From Kitasatospora sp. NBC_00374 (GTDB lineage: Bacteria > Actinomycetota > Actinomycetes > Streptomycetales > Streptomycetaceae): DNA of 64,000 nucleotides. Of the stretch, positions 45,494-52,323 are shown piece after piece. The notes beneath the pieces were generated by a model that saw only the letters and a list, made by a program, of their open reading frames with translations, was not told where the DNA came from and ran no database searches. Position 1 is the first letter of the stretch. Every line of letters begins with the position of its first letter. The stretch is taken from assembly GCF_041434935.1 (NCBI RefSeq), contig NZ_CP107964.1, forward strand, positions 5,439,001-5,503,000. The letters run 5' to 3'. A program made the position numbers and the translations under genes.

Positions 45494-46531
45494 ATGTCTC
45501 GCACCCTTCGCCTTGCAGTGATCCCCGGTGACGGTATCGGCCAGGAAGTGGTCGCCGAGGGCCTCAAGGTGCTCAGCGCCGTCCTCCCCTCCGACGTCAA
45601 GCTGGAGACCGCCGAGTACGACCTCGGCGCCCGCCGCTACCACCGCACCGGTGAGACCCTCCCGGACGGCGTGCTCGCGGAGCTCAAGGGCCGGGACGCG
45701 ATCCTGCTCGGCGCCATCGGCGACCCCAGCGTGCCGTCCGGTGTGCTGGAGCGGGGCCTGCTGCTCAAGCTGCGGTTCGCCTTCGACCACCACATCAACC
45801 TCCGTCCGGGCACGCTCTTCCCCGGTGTGAAGTCCCCGCTGGCCGGCGACCCGAAGATCGACTTCGTGGTGGTCCGCGAGGGCACCGAGGGCCCGTACGT
45901 CGGCAACGGCGGCTCGCTGCGCACCGGCACCGAGCACGAGGTGGCCACCGAGGTCAGCCTGAACACCGCCTTCGGCATCGAGCGGGTGGTCCGGGACGCG
46001 TACCGCCGCGCCGCCGGCCGCCCGCGCAGGAAGCTCACGCTCGTCCACAAGAACAACGTGCTGGTGCACGCCGGCCACCTGTGGACCCGGATCTTCGAGC
46101 AGGTCGGCCGGGAGTTCCCCGAGGTCACCACCGACTACCTGCACGTGGACGCGGCGACGATCTTCTTCGTCACCCAGCCCGAGCGGTTCGACGTGATCGT
46201 CACCGACAACCTGTTCGGCGACATCATCACCGACCTGGCCGCGGCCGTCACCGGCGGCATCGGCCTGGCCGCGAGCGGCAACATCAACCCCTCCGGCGAC
46301 TTCCCGTCCATGTTCGAGCCGGTCCACGGCTCGGCCCCGGACATCGCGGGCCAGGGCAAGGCCGACCCGACCGCCACCGTGCTCTCGGTCGCCATGCTGC
46401 TGGAGCACCTCGGCTACACCGCCGAGGCCGCCCGGGTCGAGGCCGCCGTCGCGGCCGACCTGGCGGAGCGCTCCGGCGCCCGTTCCACCTCCGAGGTCGG
46501 CGACGCGCTCTCCGCCCGAGTATCCGGCTGA
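45494..46531 (+). CDS. leuB: 3-isopropylmalate dehydrogenase
   Basis: NAD-dependent oxidative decarboxylation of 3-isopropylmalate in leucine synthesis. The 345-residue protein starts MSRTLRLAVIPGDGIGQEV at ATG 45494, chosen from the -10 spacing and the family N terminus; an upstream ATG at 45443 would start before the promoter. Substrate arginines and the tyrosine region are in LKLRFAFDHHINLRPG and REGTEGPYVG; metal aspartates are in VTDNLFGDIITD; the adenine loop is EPVHGSAPDIAGQGKADP. Single gene with its own promoter and operator-like repeats. Confidence 0.96.
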   Translation: MSRTLRLAVIPGDGIGQEVVAEGLKVLSAVLPSDVKLETAEYDLGARRYHRTGETLPDGVLAELKGRDAILLGAIGDPSVPSGVLERGLLLKLRFAFDHHINLRPGTLFPGVKSPLAGDPKIDFVVVREGTEGPYVGNGGSLRTGTEHEVATEVSLNTAFGIERVVRDAYRRAAGRPRRKLTLVHKNNVLVHAGHLWTRIFEQVGREFPEVTTDYLHVDAATIFFVTQPERFDVIVTDNLFGDIITDLAAAVTGGIGLAASGNINPSGDFPSMFEPVHGSAPDIAGQGKADPTATVLSVAMLLEHLGYTAEAARVEAAVAADLAERSGARSTSEVGDALSARVSG

Positions 46532-46569
46532 CGGGCCGGGAGTACGACGAGACAGCCGCCTGGCTGTTC

Positions 46570-46611
46570 GGCACGGCCCTCTGGATGCGAGTATCGACAG
46601 TGGGCCGTGCC
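46570..46611 (+). repeat. Inverted repeat between leuB and ilvE
   Basis: GGCACGGCCC (46570-46579) pairs with GGGCCGTGCC (46602-46611) around a 22-nt loop. It may act as a weak terminator of leuB or as part of the ilvE leader. Confidence 0.4.
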
Positions 46612-46674
46612 TTCGTGCGTTGATTCACCGAGGGTGGCGGCCCGGACCAACCCCACGGTGAAGGACAGACAGTC

Positions 46675-47787
46675 ATGAGTACGCCCACCCAGGCGCCCAT
46701 CACGTTCGACCTCAAGCCCTCCGCGCACCCGCTGTCCGACGCGGAGCGCGAGGCCCGGCTGGCCAACCCCGGCTTCGGCCGGGTCTTCACCGATCACATG
46801 GTGACCGTCCGGTGGACGGAGGGCCTGGGCTGGCACGACGCCCAGCTGACGCCGTACGCGCCGCTGGAGATCGACCCGGCCAACATGACGCTGCACTACG
46901 GCCAGTCGATCTTCGAGGGCCTGAAGGCCTACCGCCAGGCCGACGGCTCGATCGCGACCTTCCGGCCGGAGGCCAACGCGGCCCGCTTCCAGGCCTCGGC
47001 CCGCCGGCTGGCGATGCCCGAGCTGCCGATCGAGACCTTCGTGGAGGCGGTCGAGCTGCTGGTCCAGCAGGAGCAGGGCTGGGTGCCCTCGCAGGCCGAG
47101 CAGAGCCTGTACCTGCGGCCGTTCATGTTCGCCACCGAGGTGGGCCTGGGCGTGCGCCCGGCCAACTCCTACCTCTTCATGATCATCGCCTCGCCGGCCG
47201 GCGCGTACTTCCCCGGCGGCATCAAGCCGGTCTCGGTCTGGCTCTCCGAGGAGTACGTCCGGGCCGCCCCCGGCGGCACCGGCGCCGCCAAGTGCGCGGG
47301 CAACTACGCCGCCTCCCTGGTCGCCCAGGCCCAGGCCGCCGCCAAGGGCTGCGACCAGGTCGTCTGGCTCGACGCCGCCGAGCACCGGTGGATCGAGGAG
47401 ATGGGCGGGATGAACCTGTACTTCGTCTTCGGTGAGGGCAAGGACGCGAAGATCGTCACCCCGGAGCTCTCCGGCGCCCTGCTGCCCGGGATCACCCGTG
47501 ACTCCCTGCTCCAGCTCGCCTCGGACCTCGGCTACGCCGTCGAGGAGCGGAAGATCTCCACCGACGAGTGGAAGCAGGCCAACGCCGACGGCACCCTCAC
47601 CGAGGTCTTCGCCTGCGGCACCGCCGCCGTGATCACCCCGGTCGGCTCGGTCAAGTCGGCCCGCGCCGACTGGACCGTGGGCAAGGGTGAGCCCGGCCCG
47701 GTCACCATGGAGCTCCGCAAGTCCCTGCTCGCCATCCAGGGCGGCCAGGCCCCGGACACCCACGGCTGGCTGCACAAGATCGTCTGA
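46675..47787 (+). CDS. ilvE: Branched-chain amino acid aminotransferase
   Basis: PLP enzyme for the last step of valine, leucine and isoleucine synthesis. The 370-residue protein starts at ATG 46675. The PLP Lys is about residue 206 in AAKCAGNYAASLVAQ. Other landmarks are LHYGQSIFEGLKAYR, YLRPFMFATEVGLGV and FACGTAAVITPVGSV. Length is that of the large BCAT group. It is preceded by a 143-bp gap and followed by a terminator, so it is likely transcribed alone. Confidence 0.96.
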   Translation: MSTPTQAPITFDLKPSAHPLSDAEREARLANPGFGRVFTDHMVTVRWTEGLGWHDAQLTPYAPLEIDPANMTLHYGQSIFEGLKAYRQADGSIATFRPEANAARFQASARRLAMPELPIETFVEAVELLVQQEQGWVPSQAEQSLYLRPFMFATEVGLGVRPANSYLFMIIASPAGAYFPGGIKPVSVWLSEEYVRAAPGGTGAAKCAGNYAASLVAQAQAAAKGCDQVVWLDAAEHRWIEEMGGMNLYFVFGEGKDAKIVTPELSGALLPGITRDSLLQLASDLGYAVEERKISTDEWKQANADGTLTEVFACGTAAVITPVGSVKSARADWTVGKGEPGPVTMELRKSLLAIQGGQAPDTHGWLHKIV

Positions 47788-47795
47788 CCTGGTGC

Positions 47796-47823
47796 CGGGC
47801 GTCCCGCCCCGGCGGGACGCCCG
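47796..47823 (+). terminator. Terminator after ilvE
   Basis: CGGGCGTCCCGCC (47796-47808) pairs with GGCGGGACGCCCG (47811-47823); the loop is very tight. Confidence 0.8.
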
Positions 47824-47881
47824 TTCTGGGTAACCTCGAGGTACCCCGCTCGTTGAGCCGTTCGGACCTGAAGGAGGGGCT

Positions 47882-48448
47882 GTGAGCGCGCTGACGCATG
47901 ACTTCGCCGAGGCCTGGAACGACCAGGACGGATACCTCCTCGACGCATTCCTGGCCCTGGACACCCCCGAGGGGTTCAAGGCCGAGCTCATCGAGGGGGA
48001 GATCGTCGTGACACCACCGGCGGACGGGGACCACGAGACCGCGATCGGCCGGATCGTCCGGCAGGTCTTCCGGCAGTGCCCGAAGGACATGGACTTCGCG
48101 GGCGGCAAGGGCCTGATCGTCCCGAGCGGCCGCTACATCCCGGACGGCACCTTCACCGCGGCCGACGCCATGCTCGGCCGGGAGTCCTGGTCCAAGCCGG
48201 ACGGCGTACTGATGGTCATGGAGGTCACCTCCAGCCGACCGGGCAAGGATCGGGAGGCCAAGCGCCTCGGCTACGCGGCCGCCGGAATCCCGCTCTACCT
48301 GCTGGTCGACCGACAGGCGAACCGGATCGTGCTGCACAGCGACCCCGCGCGCGGTGACTACGCCAGCACCACCGGCGTGCCGGTCGGCGAACCGCTGCCG
48401 CTGCCGGAGCCGTTCGGGTTCGAGCTCTCCACCGACCGGCTGACCTGA
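47882..48448 (+). CDS. Uma2-family (DUF820) restriction-endonuclease-like protein
   Basis: A 188-residue protein starting at GTG 47882 after GAAGGAGG. It has the PD-(D/E)xK-like Uma2 layout: AELIEGEIVVTPPADGDHE near residue 35, YIPDGTF near 86, MVMEVTSSRPGKDR near 112 and YAAAGIPLYLLVDRQ near 133. The expected acidic and lysine residues (Asp in PDG, Glu in MEVTS) are present. The catalytic activity of this very common family is poorly established. The gene is a singleton between ilvE and the cimA leader and appears unrelated to their pathway. Confidence 0.88.
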   Translation: MSALTHDFAEAWNDQDGYLLDAFLALDTPEGFKAELIEGEIVVTPPADGDHETAIGRIVRQVFRQCPKDMDFAGGKGLIVPSGRYIPDGTFTAADAMLGRESWSKPDGVLMVMEVTSSRPGKDREAKRLGYAAAGIPLYLLVDRQANRIVLHSDPARGDYASTTGVPVGEPLPLPEPFGFELSTDRLT

Positions 48449-48507
48449 GGCGTTTCGCATCGCGAGACGCCCCGGCCGGAATGCGGGCGGTGTGCCAGAC
48501 TGCAAGC

Positions 48508-48558
48508 GTGTCCTCGCTCTCGCTGATTATTAGCAGCAGGCGCGCCGGTCCGCAGTGA
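48508..48558 (+). CDS. cimA leader peptide
   Basis: A 16-residue frame from GTG 48508, MSSLSLIISSRRAGPQ, containing Leu, Leu, Ile, Ile. The two Ile are consecutive ATT codons, which are very rare at this GC content. No strong ribosome site is visible (AAGCGTG only), so it may be read from a leaderless or near-leaderless RNA. Downstream lies a terminator with a T-rich end, so stalling at Leu/Ile codons is the likely sensor. Confidence 0.65.
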   Translation: MSSLSLIISSRRAGPQ

Positions 48559-48611
48559 CCGTTCCGCAGTACCCGAATGCGGAGCGACCACCAGCGTCCA
48601 GACCCGCGCGC

Positions 48612-48645
48612 AGACCTCTCGCACCCGCGAGGGGTCTTTTGTTTT
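48612..48645 (+). terminator. Attenuator-like terminator upstream of cimA
   Basis: AGACCTCTCG (48612-48621) pairs with CGAGGGGTCT (48628-48637) with one wobble, followed by TTTTGTTTTG. It lies 126 bp before cimA and after the Leu/Ile-containing leader peptide. Confidence 0.8.
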
Positions 48646-48770
48646 GCCCCGGACCGGCCGGAGCCCCCACAAGGGGCCGAGGGACACCGGGTGCGCGCGG
48701 GATGCTGGACAGTGGAGCCGGGTCCCTACCGGCAACAGCAGTAACTCCATCGAACGGAGAACCCAGGGCC

Positions 48771-50384
48771 ATGACCGAGGCCAGCAACAGCCGCCCCAAC
48801 GACAGTTTCCACGTCTTCGACACCACGCTGCGCGACGGCGCCCAGCGCGAGGGCATCAACCTCACGGTGGCGGACAAGCTGACGATCGCCCGGCACCTGG
48901 ACGAGTTCGGCGTCGGCTTCATCGAGGGCGGCTGGCCGGGCGCCAACCCCCGCGACACCGAGTTCTTCGCCCGCGCCGCCGCCGAACTCGACCTCAAGCA
49001 CGCCAGCCTGGTCGCGTTCGGCGCCACCCGCCGGGCCGGCGGCAAGGCCGCCGAGGACCCCCAGCTCGCGGCCCTGGTCAACTCCGGCGCCCCGGTGATC
49101 ACCCTGGTCGCGAAGTCGCACGACCGGCACGTCGAGCTCGCCCTGCGCACCACCCTCGACGAGAACCTGGAGATGGTGCGCGACAGCGTCGAGTTCCTGC
49201 GCGCCCAGGGCCGGCGGGTGTTCATCGACTGCGAGCACTTCTTCGACGGGTACAAGGCCAACCCCGAGTACGCCCTCGCCGTGGTCCGCACCGCCCACCA
49301 GGCCGGCGCGGACGTCGTCGTCCTGTGCGACACCAACGGCGGCATGCTGCCCGCCGGCGTCCGCGACACCGTCGCCGAGGTGCTCGCCCGGACCGGCGCC
49401 CGGCTCGGTATCCACGCGCAGGACGACACCGGCTGCGCCGTCGCCAACACCCTGGCCGCGGTCGACGCCGGGGCCACCCACGTCCAGTGCACCGCCAACG
49501 GCTACGGCGAGCGGGTCGGCAACGCCAACCTCTTCCCGGTGGTCGGCGCGCTGGAGATCAAGTACGACCTCCGGGTGCTGCCCGAGGGCCGGCTGGCCGA
49601 GATGACCCGCATCTCGCACGCCATCGCCGAGGTGGTCAACCTGGCACCCTCGACCCACCAGCCCTACGTCGGCTTCTCGGCCTTCGCGCACAAGGCCGGG
49701 CTGCACGCCTCCGCGATCAAGGTCGACCCGGACCTGTACCAGCACATCGCCCCCGAACTCGTGGGCAACACCATGCGGATGCTGGTCTCCGACATGGCCG
49801 GCCGGGCCTCGATCGAGCTCAAGGGCAAGGAACTCGGCTACGACCTCTCCGCCGACCGCGACCTGGTCGGCCGGGTGGTGGCCAAGGTGAAGGAGCAGGA
49901 GAACCTCGGCTACACGTACGAGGCCGCCGACGCGTCCTTCGAACTGCTGCTGCGCGACGAGGTGCGGGGCAGCCGGCAGCGCTTCTTCTCACTGGAGTCC
50001 TGGCGGACCATCAGCGAGCAGGGGCCGGAGGGCCGCGCGGGCAACGAGGCCACCGTGAAGATCTGGGCCAAGGGCGAGCGCAGGGTCGCCACCGGCGAGG
50101 GCAACGGCCCGGTGGACGCGCTCGACAAGGCGCTGCGGGCGGCCCTGGAACGGATCTACCCGCAGCTGGCCAAGCTGGAGCTGGTCGACTACAAGGTCCG
50201 CATCCTGGAGGGCCAGCACGGCACCGGTTCCAAGACCCGGGTCCTGATCGAGTCGACCGACGGCACCGCCACCTGGTCCACGGTCGGGGTCGCCGACAAC
50301 GTGATCGCCGCCTCCTGGCTGGCACTTGACGACGCGTACACCTACGGCCTGATCCACGCCGGGGTGGACCCCGCGGAGAGCTGA
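48771..50384 (+). CDS. cimA: Citramalate synthase / 2-isopropylmalate synthase family protein
   Basis: A 537-residue enzyme condensing acetyl-CoA with a 2-oxoacid. ATG 48771 gives MTEASNSRPNDSFHVFDTTL; the upstream frame extension crosses the leader terminator and is rejected. The catalytic DTTLRDGAQREG motif is near residue 17, metal His residues in GIHAQDDTGCAVAN, and SAFAHKAGLHASA in the linker. The C-terminal regulatory (LeuA dimer-type) domain covers about 400-530. The overall pattern is that of CimA (pyruvate to citramalate, an alternative isoleucine route) rather than canonical LeuA. Substrate choice is inference from family. Controlled by the leader attenuator. Confidence 0.9.
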   Translation: MTEASNSRPNDSFHVFDTTLRDGAQREGINLTVADKLTIARHLDEFGVGFIEGGWPGANPRDTEFFARAAAELDLKHASLVAFGATRRAGGKAAEDPQLAALVNSGAPVITLVAKSHDRHVELALRTTLDENLEMVRDSVEFLRAQGRRVFIDCEHFFDGYKANPEYALAVVRTAHQAGADVVVLCDTNGGMLPAGVRDTVAEVLARTGARLGIHAQDDTGCAVANTLAAVDAGATHVQCTANGYGERVGNANLFPVVGALEIKYDLRVLPEGRLAEMTRISHAIAEVVNLAPSTHQPYVGFSAFAHKAGLHASAIKVDPDLYQHIAPELVGNTMRMLVSDMAGRASIELKGKELGYDLSADRDLVGRVVAKVKEQENLGYTYEAADASFELLLRDEVRGSRQRFFSLESWRTISEQGPEGRAGNEATVKIWAKGERRVATGEGNGPVDALDKALRAALERIYPQLAKLELVDYKVRILEGQHGTGSKTRVLIESTDGTATWSTVGVADNVIAASWLALDDAYTYGLIHAGVDPAES

Positions 50385-50401
50385 CCGCGGGCGGCCGCGC
50401 C

Positions 50402-50433
50402 GGGGCCCGTGGACCGACAGGTCCGCGGGCCCC
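50402..50433. terminator. Terminator between cimA and the convergent cvnD gene
   Basis: GGGGCCCG-T-GGACC (50402-50415) pairs with GGTCC-G-CGGGCCCC (50420-50433) around GACA. Its symmetry suits both the cimA transcript and the end of the conservon on the other strand. Confidence 0.85.
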
Positions 50434-50456
50434 TTGCCGTCACCGGCGGCGGGCGT

Positions 50457-51041
50457 CTAGCGGAGTCTGGCCAGGAGGGCGTGTTCGACGAGGGTGATCA
50501 GGGCGCTCTTGGCGCTGTCGCGGCGGCGGGCGTCGAGGGCGATGATCGGGGTGTCGGGGCCGAGCTGGAGTGCTTCGCGGACTTCTTCGGGGGTGTGGGG
50601 CTGGTGTCCTTCGAAGCCGTTGAGGCCGACGACGAAGGGGAGGCCGCTGTTCTCGAAGTAGTCGAGTGCGGGGAAGCAGTCGGCGAGGCGGCGGGTGTCG
50701 ACGAGGACGACGGCGCCGATGGCGCCGCGGACGAGGTCGTCCCACATGAACCAGAAGCGGTCCTGGCCGGGGGTGCCGAAGAGGTAGAGGATCAGGTCTT
50801 CGTCGAGGGTGATTCGGCCGAAGTCCATGGCGACGGTGGTGGTCGTCTTGCCCGCGGTGTGGGTGAGGTCGTCGATGCCGGCGGAGGCCGAGGTCATGAC
50901 GGCTTCGGTGCGCAGCGGGTTGATCTCGGAGACGGCCCCGACGAGGGTGGTCTTGCCCACACCGAAGCCGCCCGCGACGACGATCTTCGCCGAGGTGGTG
51001 GCGCGGCTGGGGGCGGCCGCGTTAGAGCTTGCGAAGTCCAC
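50457..51041 (-). CDS. cvnD2: Conservon GTPase CvnD (cvn2 copy)
   Basis: A 194-residue Ras/MglA-like small GTPase from GTG 51041 (MDFASSNAAAPSRATT). The P-loop is AGGFGVGKTTL at about residues 23-33; the switch II region reads FGTPGQDRFWFMWDD, where the usual Asp of DxxG is Gly; the guanine-specificity loop reads VGLNGFEG instead of NKxD. These deviations are typical of the CvnD group. It overlaps the end of cvnC by 20 bp. Its DNA is indistinguishable by eye from cvnD at 56164 over the whole gene. It is the output switch of the conservon, thought to interact with CvnB at the membrane complex. Confidence 0.95.
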   Translation of the reverse strand: MDFASSNAAAPSRATTSAKIVVAGGFGVGKTTLVGAVSEINPLRTEAVMTSASAGIDDLTHTAGKTTTTVAMDFGRITLDEDLILYLFGTPGQDRFWFMWDDLVRGAIGAVVLVDTRRLADCFPALDYFENSGLPFVVGLNGFEGHQPHTPEEVREALQLGPDTPIIALDARRRDSAKSALITLVEHALLARLR

Positions 51042-51069
51042 TGAGGACCCTTTCGAGCAGCGTGACGTC
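50459..51069. repeat. 611-bp repeat, copy 1 (matches 56166-56776)
   Basis: Read line by line, 50459-51069 and 56166-56776 show no difference (constant offset of 5707). The block covers all of cvnD except its stop codon region and the last 48 bp of cvnC. Identity ends abruptly on both sides. Confidence 0.92.
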
Positions 51070-51687
51070 GGGCTGGTTGCCGGATTCGCCGCCGGCAGCG
51101 GGCTGGTGGATGGTCACGAGACCGGCTTCGGCCAGGTCGGCGACGAGGATCCGCGCCACCCCCAAGGGGATGGTGAGCAGGGCGGAGACCTCGGCGATGG
51201 ACTTGACCTCGGTGCACAGGGAGCAGATCCGCTGGTGCTCCGGAAGCAGCCCGGCCAGCCGGGCCGGCTCGACGCTGGCGGAGACCAGGGCCTCCAGCGC
51301 GAGCTCGTAGCGGGGCCGGGTACGGCCACCGGTCATCGCGAACGGGCGGATCAGCGGGCCGGCGTCCTGGCCGTCGTCGTCGTGCTGCCCGAAGTCCTCC
51401 TGGTACCGGGCCTCGTCCCGTTCGGGGAAGGCCTCGGGCCCCGGGTAGCCCTGGTAGCCGTCCTCGGGCCGGGCGTACTGCCCGGGCTCGCGGTACGGCT
51501 GCTGCGGCTCCTGGTAGGGCTGCTGGCCGTACTGCTGCTGGGCGGCCGGCTGGGGTGGTGCGAAGTACTGCTGCTGCTGCGGCGGGTACTGGTGCCCGTG
51601 GCCGACGCCGGGGGCTCCGAAGGCGTCATGGCCGGTGCCGGGGTACGGAACGCCGTACTGGCCGCTGCGGTCGTCGGGCGGTGTCAC
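51022..51687 (-). CDS. cvnC2: Conservon DUF742 protein CvnC (cvn2 copy)
   Basis: A 221-residue protein starting at GTG 51687 with GAGGAGAGG upstream. The N-terminal 100 residues are low complexity, rich in Gln, Tyr and Pro (YPPQQQQYFAPPQPAAQQQ). The DUF742 domain begins at PLIRPFAMTGGRTRPRYELA (about residue 110) and contains the HTH-like part SIAEVSALLTIPLGVARILV. It ends in VTLLERVLSGLRKL, which is identical to the other CvnC because those bases lie in the repeated block. Its stop lies 20 bp inside cvnD. In conservons CvnC is thought to act with CvnA, B and D in a membrane complex; its exact task is unknown. Confidence 0.9.
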   Translation of the reverse strand: MTPPDDRSGQYGVPYPGTGHDAFGAPGVGHGHQYPPQQQQYFAPPQPAAQQQYGQQPYQEPQQPYREPGQYARPEDGYQGYPGPEAFPERDEARYQEDFGQHDDDGQDAGPLIRPFAMTGGRTRPRYELALEALVSASVEPARLAGLLPEHQRICSLCTEVKSIAEVSALLTIPLGVARILVADLAEAGLVTIHQPAAGGESGNQPDVTLLERVLSGLRKL

Positions 51688-51884
51688 GGTTCCTCTCCTC
51701 ACAGGGTGCGGCGGTGCGGTGCTGGCCCGGAACAGCTGCGCCCCGAGCCGGTGGTGCGAAGGCCGTACAACGCCCGAACCCGGGTCCTTCACGGACACCG
51801 GAGGCGGTGGGCCAACGGTGTCCGGGAGGGACCCGGGACGGGCAATGAGGTCTTTCGAATACCAGGACGGTATCCGACGAACCG
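51688..51884 (-). other. Gap between cvnB and cvnC of the cvn2 operon
   Basis: A 197-bp spacer with no gene. It is longer than the equivalent spacer in the other operon (143 bp), and no similarity between the two was noticed. A secondary promoter is possible, but none was recognised. Confidence 0.4.
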
Positions 51885-52298
51885 TCAGTGCAGGAGACTG
51901 CCCTGGAGTTCCGCGCGCAGCGCGGGGGTGAGGACGGCTCCGGCGCGGTCGACGAGGAGGGCCATTTCGTAGCCCACGAGACCGATGTCGGAGTCGGGGG
52001 AGGCCAGGACGGCGAGCGAGGAGCCGTCGCTGACGGCCATCAGGAACAGGAAGCCGCGCTCCATCTCGACGACGGTCTGGTTGACGTCGCCGCCCTCGAA
52101 GATCCGGCTGGCGCCGGAGGTCAGCGAGGTGAGGCCGGACGCGACGGCGGCGAGCTGGTCTGCGCGGTCGCGCGGGAAGCCCTCGGACATGGCCAACAGA
52201 AGACCGTCTGCGGAGACCACCACCGTGTGCGACACCCCGGGGGTGTTGTCCACGAAATTGGTGATCAGCCAGTTCAGGTTCTGTGCGGCCTGGCTCAT
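51885..52298 (-). CDS. cvnB2: Conservon roadblock/LC7 protein CvnB (cvn2 copy)
   Basis: A 137-residue roadblock/LC7-fold protein, MSQAAQNLNWLITNFVDNTP. The fold is recognisable from TVVVSADGLLLAMSEG and GLTSLTSGASRIF. Roadblock proteins act as regulators of small GTPases, here CvnD. It begins 10 bp after cvnA. It differs from the other CvnB in one residue (Val in FLMAVSDGS against Ile), caused by a single base difference at 52034. Confidence 0.95.
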   Translation of the reverse strand: MSQAAQNLNWLITNFVDNTPGVSHTVVVSADGLLLAMSEGFPRDRADQLAAVASGLTSLTSGASRIFEGGDVNQTVVEMERGFLFLMAVSDGSSLAVLASPDSDIGLVGYEMALLVDRAGAVLTPALRAELQGSLLH

Positions 52299-52323
52299 CT
52301 GACTCAACTCAACGCTCCTGGTG
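51889..52323. repeat. 435-bp repeat, copy 1 (matches 57329-57763)
   Basis: 51889-52323 matches 57329-57763 (constant offset 5440) with one difference, C at 52034 against T at 57474. It covers cvnB and the last 15 bp of cvnA. Confidence 0.92.

Larger units (their letters stand above)
48449..48770 (+). other. cimA leader region
   Basis: This 322-bp gap holds a hairpin after the Uma2-family gene (GCGTTTCGC with GCGAGACGC at about 48450-48470), a short leader reading frame (48508-48558), an attenuator-like terminator (48612-48645) and then 125 bp to cimA. The AT-rich codons inside the leader stand out from the surrounding GC-rich sequence. Confidence 0.7.

Noticed and set aside
46570..46611. A branched-chain leader peptide before ilvE
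   Set aside because: The 143-bp gap has an inverted repeat but no short frame with Ile/Leu/Val codons and no T-rich terminator, unlike ilvB and cimA.
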